DNA from: Nitrospinaceae bacterium
GTDB taxonomy: Bacteria > UBA8248
Length of the DNA stretch: 64,000 nucleotides
Direction of reading: 5' to 3'
NCBI GenBank assembly: GCA_018669005.1
Contig: JABJAL010000072.1
Coordinates: 324,355-388,354, forward strand
A model generated the notes under the pieces. That model was not told where the DNA came from and made no database searches. It was given only the letters and a program-made list of their open reading frames with translations. Shown here piece after piece: positions 45,127-53,264 of the stretch (its first letter is position 1; each line of letters begins with the position of its first letter). A program made the translations under genes and the position numbers.

Positions 45127-46248
45127 TTAAGACGGCGCCCGGTCATTGTCCCGGCTAATGGCTTCATCCAACAAGGCGCGGTGGGCCTCGCAGCCCACGA
45201 GAAATGCGCTATTTTTATGCTGTTTTTCGAGATCTCCTGGCCCCCCTTGGGTAGCTATTGCGTATGTGCTCCTCATCCTGGCTATCCGGTCAAGAGAGAT
45301 ATTTTCTTCGGCGGCGGGGAGTGCTTCTTCTTGTAGGGCCCGCTTAATTTCTTCATGGGCCCGCTCCTGTACATCTTCCGAGTGACAAATCAGCGCAATG
45401 TCGGCCCCCGCCGCGAGAGCCTCGGGTGCCGCGCCCACCGGGTCGTCAATGGCGCCCATTTCCAAATCGTCCGTAATTGCCACACCGACGTAGTCCAGTT
45501 CATCGCGAAGGAGTGTCTTCATGAATCGAGGAGAGAGGCTCGCGGGCCGCTCGGGATCAATTTGCTCATAAATCGCGTGGGCTATCATCACGCTGGCGAC
45601 GCCAGCGGCCGCCCGGAAGGGGATAAGTTCCCTCGCCCGTAAATCCTCAATAGAAAGATTGGAGTAAGGAAGCGTTTCGTGTGGGTCGGGCGCCATGTCT
45701 CCGATGCCGGGAAAATGTTTGGCCGAGGCGGCAACGCCGCCCGCTTGCAGACCCGTCGCTGCCGCTGAAGCCATCTGAGCCACAGTTTCGGCATCTTCAC
45801 TGAAGGCGCGATCCCCGATGACTTCACATTCGGGGTTGGTGAGAATGTCATAAACGGGTGCGAAATCGGTGTTGATGCCAACGGCGCGCAACTCGGTTGC
45901 CGTCGCTCGGGCGCATCGGGATATGAGGTCGAGATCGCCAATACGCCCAAGAACCCGCGCCGGGGGAAAGATAGTGAAATCCGCCGATAGGCGGCTTACG
46001 CGGCCGCCTTCTTGGTCAATGGCGATGAGCAGCGGCGGCTTTTTGCCATCTGCGGCGGCTTTTTGGAGGGAGTGGGTTAACTCGATGACTTGCGGTGCAC
46101 TTTCGATATTTCTTGAAAATAAAATGACGCCACCGACCCGCCCCGCTTGGATACGCTCTAGCAAAGAGGCCGGGGCTGCCCTGCCGGGAAAACCGGCCAT
46201 GATGTGGGAGCCGGCCTTCTCCTCTGGCGTCCATTTGCTGTGCGGCAT
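45127..46248 (-). CDS. Glycoside hydrolase family 3 beta-N-acetylhexosaminidase (NagZ-like)
   Basis: 373 residues. GH3 motifs: GGVILFSRNIES, IDQEGGRVSRL, NTDFAPVYDI, the catalytic loop SAKHFPGIGDMAPDPHETLP (with the Asp-His pair of NagZ) and TDDLEMGAI with the nucleophile Asp. NagZ removes GlcNAc from muropeptides in the cytoplasm; here no signal peptide is visible, which fits. It is the last gene of a seven-gene operon and follows the PIG-L deacetylase by 42 bases. Confidence 0.9.
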   Translation of the reverse strand: MPHSKWTPEEKAGSHIMAGFPGRAAPASLLERIQAGRVGGVILFSRNIESAPQVIELTHSLQKAAADGKKPPLLIAIDQEGGRVSRLSADFTIFPPARVLGRIGDLDLISRCARATATELRAVGINTDFAPVYDILTNPECEVIGDRAFSEDAETVAQMASAAATGLQAGGVAASAKHFPGIGDMAPDPHETLPYSNLSIEDLRARELIPFRAAAGVASVMIAHAIYEQIDPERPASLSPRFMKTLLRDELDYVGVAITDDLEMGAIDDPVGAAPEALAAGADIALICHSEDVQERAHEEIKRALQEEALPAAEENISLDRIARMRSTYAIATQGGPGDLEKQHKNSAFLVGCEAHRALLDEAISRDNDRAPS

Positions 46249-46290
46249 AGTGGTCTCGACCTGTTCAGGGCGTACGGCTATCGAAGTGGA

Positions 46291-46977
46291 CTAGCGCATT
46301 CTTTTAATCATGAAATCCTCGGCCATCGGGTGGCCCGATATTTGTCCGCGCTCCTCTGCCCGGATGCGCACCCTCTTTTCCATGGCGCGAGGGTTGTGAA
46401 TCTGACTTTTGTGGGCGTTGATGGCCTTGATCTTTTTGCCGATGGTCTCCGAGATATCGACGAAGAAATTCGGGTTATCCGAGCGCGTATAAAGCAGCGC
46501 GTTCGTGTGGTGGGCCTTGATGCCTGCCCACGTCATCTCGGGTAGGAAGTGGTGGTCGCGCGCATAGATAATGCCCTTGAATGTCGCGTGGCCCACGGCC
46601 TGATGGTCGGGGTGCGAGTAGTGGCGCAGCCAGGGGTCGTGTACCACGACGGTGTCGGGTTTGATGTGGCGAATGAGAAACGCAATCTGGTTCCTGAAAG
46701 CCCTCGTGTCTTCAAGCTCTCCGTCTCGATGGCGGAGGAATATCGTCTCCTTCACCCCGAGCGCTTTGGAGGCAGCAAGCTGCTCTTTTTCACGGATTTC
46801 AGTGAGCTTGTAGGGAGGAATGTCTTTTTTAGTGCCCTTGTCGCCGTTGGTGCAGATAATGGTGCGCACAGTCGCGCCGTCTGCAACCCAGCGGGCGATA
46901 CTTCCACCGGCGCCGAGTTCGGCGTCATCGTGGTGGGCCATTACAACGATAATGTTCGTGAATTCTGATCGGCTCAA
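46291..46977 (-). CDS. PIG-L (LmbE) family deacetylase (copy 2)
   Basis: 228 residues. Zinc motif AHHDDAELGAGG near the N-terminus and the second His in HYSHPDHQAVG; ICTNGDKGTKK is the usual loop. The start is TTG with GGAG 8 bases upstream. MshB and BshB of this family deacetylate GlcNAc-inositol or GlcNAc-malate in mycothiol and bacillithiol synthesis. It lies 18 bases after an MshA-like glycosyltransferase, so a GlcNAc-glycoside product is a natural substrate here. Confidence 0.9.
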   Translation of the reverse strand: MSRSEFTNIIVVMAHHDDAELGAGGSIARWVADGATVRTIICTNGDKGTKKDIPPYKLTEIREKEQLAASKALGVKETIFLRHRDGELEDTRAFRNQIAFLIRHIKPDTVVVHDPWLRHYSHPDHQAVGHATFKGIIYARDHHFLPEMTWAGIKAHHTNALLYTRSDNPNFFVDISETIGKKIKAINAHKSQIHNPRAMEKRVRIRAEERGQISGHPMAEDFMIKRMR

Positions 46978-46995
46978 AACGCTATCTCCATTTTC

Positions 46996-48351
46996 TTAGG
47001 CCGGAACCCCTGGGGGGCTCGCGGCGTCGGCCGCTTTGTCGGCGGCAGATGCTGCGCCGCCGCGCCGCTGAATAAGTTTTTCCCAAATCCGGATTTCCGC
47101 CTCTGCAGCCGATGACCACGATAGGCTCTCGGCTCGGCTCCGGGCCATGTTTCCTAAACGTTTTTTTTCATCTGCCGAGTCGATGATTCTCATCATCGCC
47201 TCGGCAAAGGCAATGTTGTCGCCGTCGGGTACAATATACCCTGTTTTTCCAGTCTCGATATTGCTCGATATCCCGCCGACATCAAACGCTACTGCCGGAA
47301 GCTCGCAAGCGGCGGCCTCAAGCGCAACGAGGCCGAATGTTTCGTACCGCGAAGGAACCGCCAGCGCATCGGCGGCCGAGTAGTAAGCTCGAAGTGTCTC
47401 CTGAGATTTTGCCCCGAGGAAGTGAAAGTCTCTGGCTTGGCCTGCCTCATTCGCGATATCGAGAATACGACTTACTTCCTCGCGCTGTGCCGTAGAGGAG
47501 AAGGCCCCAGGGGATAATCCTTGGGACGTTCTGTTTTCTTCCGTTGTTTCTCCGCCGATGTGTATGACGCGCACCTTAATATCGGGATGGCTCTTCTTGA
47601 TGGCGGCAAGCGCCTCCACCAGTCTGTCGAGTCCTTTGACCGGCTCGATTCTTCCGGCGGCGAGTATGATTTTTTCATCTCTGCTCAGGCCCAGAGTCGC
47701 CCTCGCCTCGGCCCGGGGCATTGGTGTGAAGCGCTCGGTGTCCACCCCGCAGGGCACCTGGAAAATTTTCGTTTCCTCGGCGCCCAGTTTTTCTCTCAGG
47801 TCAGTGGCCTCGGCAGTGGATGAGGCAATGAGGGCATCCGCCTCACCGGCAATTTTATTCTCGGCGAGGATCCTTTCCACACTCTCCCGGCCCTTGCCGC
47901 CGGGGAGGGAATCGTTTTTGCGAGCCGCTATGGTGTGAAATCTGTGGGCCAGTGGAACGCCCCAATTTTTAGAAAGCGTCTTTCCGGCCACGGCAGAGAG
48001 CCAGTAGTGCGATGAGATGACCCCGTACGCGAGGCCTTCTTTGTCCGCGAAATGGTTGATGCCAGAGGCAAAAGCTTCTGTAAATTGGAGTTGAAGATTT
48101 TTGTCGAGACTCTCTAGCGGGCCGGCAGGTATGCGTACGAGGTAGGCCCCCGGCGCGAGTTCCTCGGCCACCGGAAGCTCTCCGCTCTCGGCCCGGGTGT
48201 AAACGTCGGCCTCCACCCCGAGGGCGGGCAGGGCTTTTGCCACCTCGCGGACGTAAACGTTCATGCCGCCGGTTACGTCCCCGCCCAGCGTGCTCGCCGG
48301 GTCGGTATGCATGGAGAGCAGCGCAGCGCGAAGCGGCTGATCGGGGCTCAT
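46996..48351 (-). CDS. GT4 family glycosyltransferase, MshA-like
   Basis: About 451 residues. The N-terminal loop TGGMNVYVREVAKALPALG is close to MshA (which joins GlcNAc to inositol phosphate). The C-terminal nucleotide site has ILAAGRIEPVKGLDRLVEAL and the E-x7-E motif in SRYETFGLVALEAA. I chose the ATG at 48351, which overlaps the upstream stop (ATGA) and has GGAGGG before it; a GTG/ATG nine codons upstream is less likely. It probably makes a GlcNAc-type glycoside that the next gene deacetylates. The acceptor is unknown. Confidence 0.88.
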   Translation of the reverse strand: MSPDQPLRAALLSMHTDPASTLGGDVTGGMNVYVREVAKALPALGVEADVYTRAESGELPVAEELAPGAYLVRIPAGPLESLDKNLQLQFTEAFASGINHFADKEGLAYGVISSHYWLSAVAGKTLSKNWGVPLAHRFHTIAARKNDSLPGGKGRESVERILAENKIAGEADALIASSTAEATDLREKLGAEETKIFQVPCGVDTERFTPMPRAEARATLGLSRDEKIILAAGRIEPVKGLDRLVEALAAIKKSHPDIKVRVIHIGGETTEENRTSQGLSPGAFSSTAQREEVSRILDIANEAGQARDFHFLGAKSQETLRAYYSAADALAVPSRYETFGLVALEAAACELPAVAFDVGGISSNIETGKTGYIVPDGDNIAFAEAMMRIIDSADEKKRLGNMARSRAESLSWSSAAEAEIRIWEKLIQRRGGAASAADKAADAASPPGVPA

Positions 48352-49406
48352 GCGCCCTCCCGGGTTAATCGGATGCATTTGATGGCCTCATCCTTGGCCG
48401 CGAAACGGTATTTGTAAGGCTCATCGCCCCGCAGCATGTCGAACGAGGTGCGCCCGGCCTGGATGGCTTGCTCGATATTCTGTGCGAGCAGAACAAGGCC
48501 CGCGCTCAGTTCACGCTCGCCCGGATCGAAGCCTGAGTTGTAAAGATAAATTCGGTCCCCGTAGTCGAGAGAGAAGTTCGCGGCAACAGGATGGTCGTCC
48601 ACGCGCATGATACTGAGGTCAAGCCATCCGCGATCGAGCATTTCCCTCGACATGTTCTTGAAAAAGGCTAGCCGCGATTCGTTCCAAAAATCTGCCTTCT
48701 CGGGTTGGCTCAATTTGTGAAGATGAACGAATTCCTCGATATCGTTTTCCAGTTCTTTTTCGGCAAGTGTACGGTGAAATTCAAGGCCCGGCTCCATGTT
48801 CGCCTTGCGGATCTTGCGGCGCAGCTCCCTCTCCTCGCGCTGGCCGAGCATGCCGGTGTAATCGTCCCACGAATCGGGAAGCGTGATCACCGGGCACACT
48901 TCTTCTGGCTCGATGGTGGCGGTGTTCTCTGACGCTGAGAAATACGCTACCGTCGGCGAGTCCTCGGGCGTACTGTGGAGGACGAGTTCTTTCCAGGGTG
49001 GGGCCGCCGAGCTATTCAAGTACTCAAGTAGTGCTCCCCAGGCCTCGAAGTGGGCCCCCTCTCTGGCGATAATGTCGAGGTAGTCCGTCAGGTCCTCGCC
49101 GCCGATAAAACGCATGACGCCGTCTTCCCGAAGGGTAAGCGGGGCAATGGCGAGCAGAGGCTCTCCTTGTCTGCCGATTGTGCAGATATGGATCTCCCCT
49201 GAGCCCAGGTGTTTCCACCAGGTGGCGAGCCAGGCCGGATCGTAGAAGGGATGGGCGTGGCTGCTGGCCTCCATCAGCGAGCGCCACTCGGGTGCCAGCC
49301 GGGTAAAATCCTCCTCGGCGGAATGAACGCAGACCTGGAGCGGCTCTTTCCCCGAGGGGCTGGGCGCGGTGTAGCAAGGCGTGGGCGTGGAACACGATGA
49401 AGACAT
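48348..49406 (-). CDS. CelD/BcsL-like GNAT acyltransferase
   Basis: 352 residues. The N-terminal half has FYDPAWLATWWKHLG, typical of CelD/FemAB-like GNATs; the second half has the acyltransferase core (MRVDDHPVAANFSLDYGDRIYLYNSGFDP and the end FDMLRGDEPYKYRF). These enzymes transfer acyl or aminoacyl groups to sugars or peptidoglycan-type acceptors. TGGAGA precedes the ATG. The stop overlaps the start of the glycosyltransferase, so the two are tightly coupled. The substrate is inferred from context only. Confidence 0.82.
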   Translation of the reverse strand: MSSSCSTPTPCYTAPSPSGKEPLQVCVHSAEEDFTRLAPEWRSLMEASSHAHPFYDPAWLATWWKHLGSGEIHICTIGRQGEPLLAIAPLTLREDGVMRFIGGEDLTDYLDIIAREGAHFEAWGALLEYLNSSAAPPWKELVLHSTPEDSPTVAYFSASENTATIEPEEVCPVITLPDSWDDYTGMLGQREERELRRKIRKANMEPGLEFHRTLAEKELENDIEEFVHLHKLSQPEKADFWNESRLAFFKNMSREMLDRGWLDLSIMRVDDHPVAANFSLDYGDRIYLYNSGFDPGERELSAGLVLLAQNIEQAIQAGRTSFDMLRGDEPYKYRFAAKDEAIKCIRLTREGA

Positions 49407-49504
49407 TCTTTCTCCAGTAATTTTTTAAACGCGATTGGTAAAAATCGCCGTAAGAAAAAACCCACAAATACTAAACGCGGTTATATGAAGCGTCAATACG
49501 GGCC

Positions 49505-50089
49505 CTAAAGCGGGACGAATTCTGCGGTCTCATGTCCTTCCGATGGTGGAATCAGCTTGGGCTTGCCGAATCCGAGTATCTTTTTGAGCAACAGCTTTTG
49601 AAAAAGCGTGAAGCCAGCTTTCGTGACCCCCCGGATCGAGGGTGTGTTCTTCGCCTCAACGAAAATTGTCGAGCGTGTGAGGTTGAGGTCTCTGCCATAT
49701 TCAAGCGCCCGCTGAAGAACTGAAGGGTAGAGGTTCTTGCCCCGCCAAGGCTCAAGGGTGAAGGCGTCGTAGAGATAAATTTCGCCGGGTGCGGTTTTGA
49801 CGGCCAGGGAGATCTCCTCGACGCCTACCTTTCCTTGAGAGCCCCATATGTAGCTGACGATATACCCCTTGTGGATAGCGACAAAGCACATTTCGCCTCG
49901 CCCGAATCTCCTGTCCACCATCCGCTCGCCCTGCACCTCTTCGATCAACGGGCGATAGGCAGACTCTGAATCCAGTGTTTGGTACGTGGCTTCAATGCGA
50001 GCCTCGTTGGCCGGGATCTCCCCTGGGTAGATGAAGTCGTAGAGCCCAAGTTCCACATCGGTGCTTAAAAATGAAGGCCACCCGCTCAA
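49505..50089 (-). CDS. GNAT family N-acetyltransferase
   Basis: 194 residues. The acetyl-CoA binding motif A can be read in EPWRGKNLYPSVLQRALEYG, followed by FVEAKNTPSIRGVTKAGFTLF, a standard GNAT end. The start is TTG, overlapping the upstream stop (TTGA), with AAGGAG 8 bases before it; no other start is available before residue 58. MshD of mycothiol synthesis is a GNAT, but a similar role here is only suggested by the operon. Confidence 0.82.
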   Translation of the reverse strand: MSGWPSFLSTDVELGLYDFIYPGEIPANEARIEATYQTLDSESAYRPLIEEVQGERMVDRRFGRGEMCFVAIHKGYIVSYIWGSQGKVGVEEISLAVKTAPGEIYLYDAFTLEPWRGKNLYPSVLQRALEYGRDLNLTRSTIFVEAKNTPSIRGVTKAGFTLFQKLLLKKILGFGKPKLIPPSEGHETAEFVPL

Positions 50090-51159
50090 TTAACTGTCTC
50101 CTTTTCTTCCGTATTCTCAAGGGCGCAGATATAGGGTTCAAGCTGCTCGGCGAGGCCGTCCAGGCCCGCCAGCGCAGACAGGTGACGGCGCGTGTGCTCT
50201 GCCGTCAAGGATATATACCGGATATAGCGGGGGTTTCCCCGTTCTGTTTTCTGGAAGGCGAATGTGCCGATGGCCTTGAGGTTTCTTTGAAGGGCTGTAA
50301 GCGAAAGAGCGCGATCAAACGCCGGGCGATCTGGAAAAAGATTTCGCGCATTAGATGCCTTCCAAAATTTCTCGATGAGCGTCTCCCTGGCGGCCTCTGG
50401 GAGGGAAACGTAGCTGTCATAAACTAGGGACGCCAGGTCGTAGGTTGCCGGGCCGAGGCGCGCGTCCTGAAAATCGAGAATGATGAGCTGCGCCGCCTCT
50501 AGCTTCGGGCTCGCCGCCATGAGATTTCTGCTGTGGTAGTCCCGGTGGGTCAGCACATAGGGCAAATCGCAAAGCGCTTTTGCCAGTGCCGAAAACGGCT
50601 TGGCGAAATCCATCTCGGGGGCATTCATGCCGCAAAGCGCCTCCAGGGCGCAGCGACGGGTCATATGCAGTTCGCGCTCGAACAACGCAGCGTCAAACCC
50701 GTAGCCGAGTGCCATGCAGTCCTTTTTGTCATTAGGAGAGTTTTGGAGGTTTATCAGCAGATTGATCGATTCTTCATAATAAGGGCGAGCCGTCTCCCAT
50801 CCGCCTACCTGCCAGACATCCTCAAGCGTTTGCTCGCCGCCATCCTCAAGAAGCAGCACACCGGCGCTCGGGTTGGAGCCCAAAATTTCGGGGACAGGCA
50901 GGCCAACCGAGCGGAAATGGACCTGCACATTAATAAAGGGAAGCTCATTCTCCTCGAATGGCTCGGGGAGAATCATGCCGACCGAAGTAGGGGGTCGTGC
51001 CTTCGGATGCCGAAGGCGGATATAGGCGCGCCCCGAGGCGTCTCCGGTAATTGGCGAGGTATCGACCACGGGTGCAGCAAGGACCTCCTCGGCGAGTTTG
51101 ATCAGACGCTCCACCCCTGTGGGGGGAATGCCTGAATCGAGGAAGGCCCTATCCGTCAC
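50086..51159 (-). CDS. APH-fold sugar kinase, AmgK-like
   Basis: 357 residues of the aminoglycoside phosphotransferase fold. The catalytic loop is THRDYHSRNLMA, the metal-binding Asp is in LDFQDARLGPATYDLASLVYDSYV, both close to AmgK, which phosphorylates the anomeric carbon of MurNAc/GlcNAc in cell-wall recycling. The start is GTG, overlapping the upstream stop as GTGA, with GGAGG before it. An amino-sugar kinase next to a NagZ-like hydrolase and a deacetylase fits a shared amino-sugar pathway. Confidence 0.85.
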   Translation of the reverse strand: MTDRAFLDSGIPPTGVERLIKLAEEVLAAPVVDTSPITGDASGRAYIRLRHPKARPPTSVGMILPEPFEENELPFINVQVHFRSVGLPVPEILGSNPSAGVLLLEDGGEQTLEDVWQVGGWETARPYYEESINLLINLQNSPNDKKDCMALGYGFDAALFERELHMTRRCALEALCGMNAPEMDFAKPFSALAKALCDLPYVLTHRDYHSRNLMAASPKLEAAQLIILDFQDARLGPATYDLASLVYDSYVSLPEAARETLIEKFWKASNARNLFPDRPAFDRALSLTALQRNLKAIGTFAFQKTERGNPRYIRYISLTAEHTRRHLSALAGLDGLAEQLEPYICALENTEEKETVN

Positions 51160-52007
51160 GCGCTGCCTCCGGCCCTTGGTGTGGGAAGTGTGGCGGTGCG
51201 GCCGAGCTCCGCGAGCACCTCGGCATAGGGCACATCCTCCGGGCGGCGAAGCTCGTAGGTGAGCGGTCCCTCATAGCCAGCTTCCTCAAGCGCATCTATC
51301 AGAGCAAGAAACGGCGTTTTTCCTTCTCCGGGTATGAGGTGAGCGTCGTTCTCGCCGTCGTTGTCATGAAGATGGGTGGCGGCGGCCAGCGGGGCGAGGC
51401 GCTTAAAGGCCTCTGCCGCACCCTCGCCCTCGGTGAGATGGGCATGCCCGGCATCGATGCAGACGCGCACATTCGGATGATCGATGCGCTCGACCAGCGC
51501 TTCAATCTGTGCAGCCCCTCCGAGCGGTGAAGGGATGTTCTCGACCGCGAGCGTCATCTCCAAATGCTCTGCAATGGGGGCCAGCTGCTCGATGCTCTGA
51601 CAAAAACCATCGAGGTTATCACTCGCCCCGGCGGCACCCGGGGCCGATGGATGAAGAACGCCTATCCGGGCGCCTAGGCGCGCCATGGCAATCATGGCTG
51701 TCTGGGTCTGGGTGATGGCGGCGAGGCGCTTTTCGGGCTCCGAATGGGACAGGGAGAGCCATTTGCCGGCGCGCGCTGCATTGAAGTGTTCATAAAACGG
51801 GGCGTGAAAACTGACGGCTTTGAGGGAAAGCTCCTCGAGCCATTCGTCGAGTTGGGAAATCGCACCGGGATTGTCATATTCCAGATGGGGCTTCATCGCC
51901 CATAGCTCGACCTGGCAATATCCGGCCTCCGCTGTGGTTTTGAGATGGTCAAAAGTGAGGGGCTCGTATGCAAAAAGATGGGCTGAGAGACTCGGTGTTG
52001 GTGGCAA
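51156..52007 (-). CDS. Xylose-isomerase-like TIM barrel sugar isomerase/epimerase
   Basis: 283 residues. AP-endonuclease-2/xylose-isomerase fold: Glu in EAGYCQVELWAM, LAVENIPSPLGG, RVCIDAGHAHLTEG with Asp-x-x-His, HLHDNDGENDAHLIPGEG and a late Glu in LTYELRRPED, giving the usual metal site. The start is TTG with AGGA upstream. It is the first gene of the seven-gene minus-strand operon and faces the FadR-type regulator across 350 bases. It may interconvert a sugar or inositol derivative. Confidence 0.85.
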   Translation of the reverse strand: MPPTPSLSAHLFAYEPLTFDHLKTTAEAGYCQVELWAMKPHLEYDNPGAISQLDEWLEELSLKAVSFHAPFYEHFNAARAGKWLSLSHSEPEKRLAAITQTQTAMIAMARLGARIGVLHPSAPGAAGASDNLDGFCQSIEQLAPIAEHLEMTLAVENIPSPLGGAAQIEALVERIDHPNVRVCIDAGHAHLTEGEGAAEAFKRLAPLAAATHLHDNDGENDAHLIPGEGKTPFLALIDALEEAGYEGPLTYELRRPEDVPYAEVLAELGRTATLPTPRAGGSA

Positions 52008-52237
52008 AATCTATCCTTTGTCGAATGAGTGTTAGAAAAACAATCCTTTAGCCCATTATAGGGCCCTGGCCTAAGGGGGAACAATACGCCTCAGGACTGT
52101 GGGAAAAAAGAGCGCGATTGGTCTTCTGGGCCTACATTTTAGAGAAGCCCTCTCGTGTTGATGCGGCCTGAGCCGGATGGTGAATTGCACTTTGATTCGG
52201 GCCGCCTCGAAATACAGGAAAAATCTTGGACATTTTC

Positions 52238-52266
52238 TTGACATGTGGGAGTATCCATAGTATTGG
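52238..52266 (+). promoter_or_regulatory. Probable promoter of the FadR-type regulator gene
   Basis: A perfect TTGACA (52238-52243) is followed after 17 bases by TATTGG (52261-52266), a weak -10 that overlaps the operator. This fits autoregulation. The -10 assignment is uncertain. Confidence 0.5.
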
Positions 52267-52282
52267 TCAGACCACCTGACCA
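52264..52282. promoter_or_regulatory. Operator for a FadR/GntR-type regulator
   Basis: A perfect inverted repeat TGGTCAG-N5-CTGACCA; the left side reads TTGGTCAGACCA, like the PdhR/LldR class of FadR-family boxes (TGGT...ACCA). It overlaps the -10 region of the gene for such a regulator 74 bases downstream. Confidence 0.75.
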
Positions 52283-52355
52283 GAAGCATTTCGAATGACC
52301 TTAGATTTTGGACACTCTTTCCGGGCCACCAAGCCCGGCCCCAGGAGGGGAATTC

Positions 52356-53171
52356 TTGCTCCGCCCGGTCAAAAGAACGCGTCTCTATGAAGACGTTGTC
52401 GCCCAAATTGAGCACTTGATACGGACGAAGAAACTTTGTTCGGGCGACAGGCTTCCCTCCGAGCGTGAGCTAGCCGCAACACTAGGCATTGGCCGCGCGT
52501 CGGTGCGCGAGGCGCTTCGCACCCTCGACTCCACCGGCCTCATTGAAGTCCGAAGCGGCCAGGGCGCCTTTCTCAGAAATCTCAGCGTCGATCCCTATCT
52601 CGCATCGATCAGAGAGAGCCTCTCGTTCCTTCTCGATGTGCGCCAGGAAACCTTGCTTGAACTCTGGGAGGTTCGTCGGGGGCTTGAGGGGCAGATAGCC
52701 CCACTTGCCGCCGGGCGGTGTAGCGCGGCAGACATTGAAAAGCTCCGTAACCTGACCGATGAAATGCGTGGGCGCAGATCCTCCTCGGAGGCGTTTGTCC
52801 ACTCGGGGATCGCATTTCACCGCACCCTCGCCGAGGCGGCAGGGAACACTGTTTTACTGACGCTCTGGGAGGCCATTGCGGGCCTGATTGAAAAGAGCCA
52901 GCGCCGCATCATCGGCATCCCCGGCCAGCCCGACGAGGCCCTTGCTAAGCATGAGGCGCTTCTAGCCGCTGTTGAGGCGGGCGACACTGAGGCGGCGAGC
53001 GCTGCCATGCGCGAGCATATGGATGCCGAGGGAGAGCATCTCCGAGCGGCGCTTATCGCTGCTGGCGGCGCTGGATTAATTAGCGAGCCGAAAAACCATC
53101 CAAATAATATCGCCGAAGGCGAAATACAGGGCAAAAAAAAAGGAGAAGCGAGAATCAGAAATTTAGCCTAA
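52356..53171 (+). CDS. FadR-subfamily GntR transcriptional regulator
   Basis: About 271 residues. The N-terminal winged helix has LYEDVVAQIEHLIRTKKL, GDRLPSERELAATLGIGRASVREALRTLDSTGLIEVRSGQGAFL, which is diagnostic of GntR proteins. The C-terminal helical FCD domain has the metal/ligand residues (RRGLEGQIAPLAA, HSGIAFHRTLAEAAGN, HEALLAAVEAGD, MREHMD). I chose the TTG at 52356, with AGGAGG upstream. It probably represses itself and the DddP-like operon 94 bases downstream through the palindrome at 52264. Confidence 0.9.
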   Translation: MLRPVKRTRLYEDVVAQIEHLIRTKKLCSGDRLPSERELAATLGIGRASVREALRTLDSTGLIEVRSGQGAFLRNLSVDPYLASIRESLSFLLDVRQETLLELWEVRRGLEGQIAPLAAGRCSAADIEKLRNLTDEMRGRRSSSEAFVHSGIAFHRTLAEAAGNTVLLTLWEAIAGLIEKSQRRIIGIPGQPDEALAKHEALLAAVEAGDTEAASAAMREHMDAEGEHLRAALIAAGGAGLISEPKNHPNNIAEGEIQGKKKGEARIRNLA

Positions 53172-53264
53172 GACCGGAAGTCATTTTTTATTTTGTGAAA
53201 TGTAGCCCACTAGAGGGCCGCACTTTGCGTTTACCGCAACATTCTTTTCAAGGAGGAGTTCACT

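Larger units (their letters stand above)
52008..52355. other. Divergent intergenic region between the amino-sugar operon and the GntR regulator
   Basis: About 350 bases without a gene. It holds a perfect operator palindrome and a promoter for the regulator; the promoter of the leftward operon should also be here but I could not define it. Confidence 0.55.
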
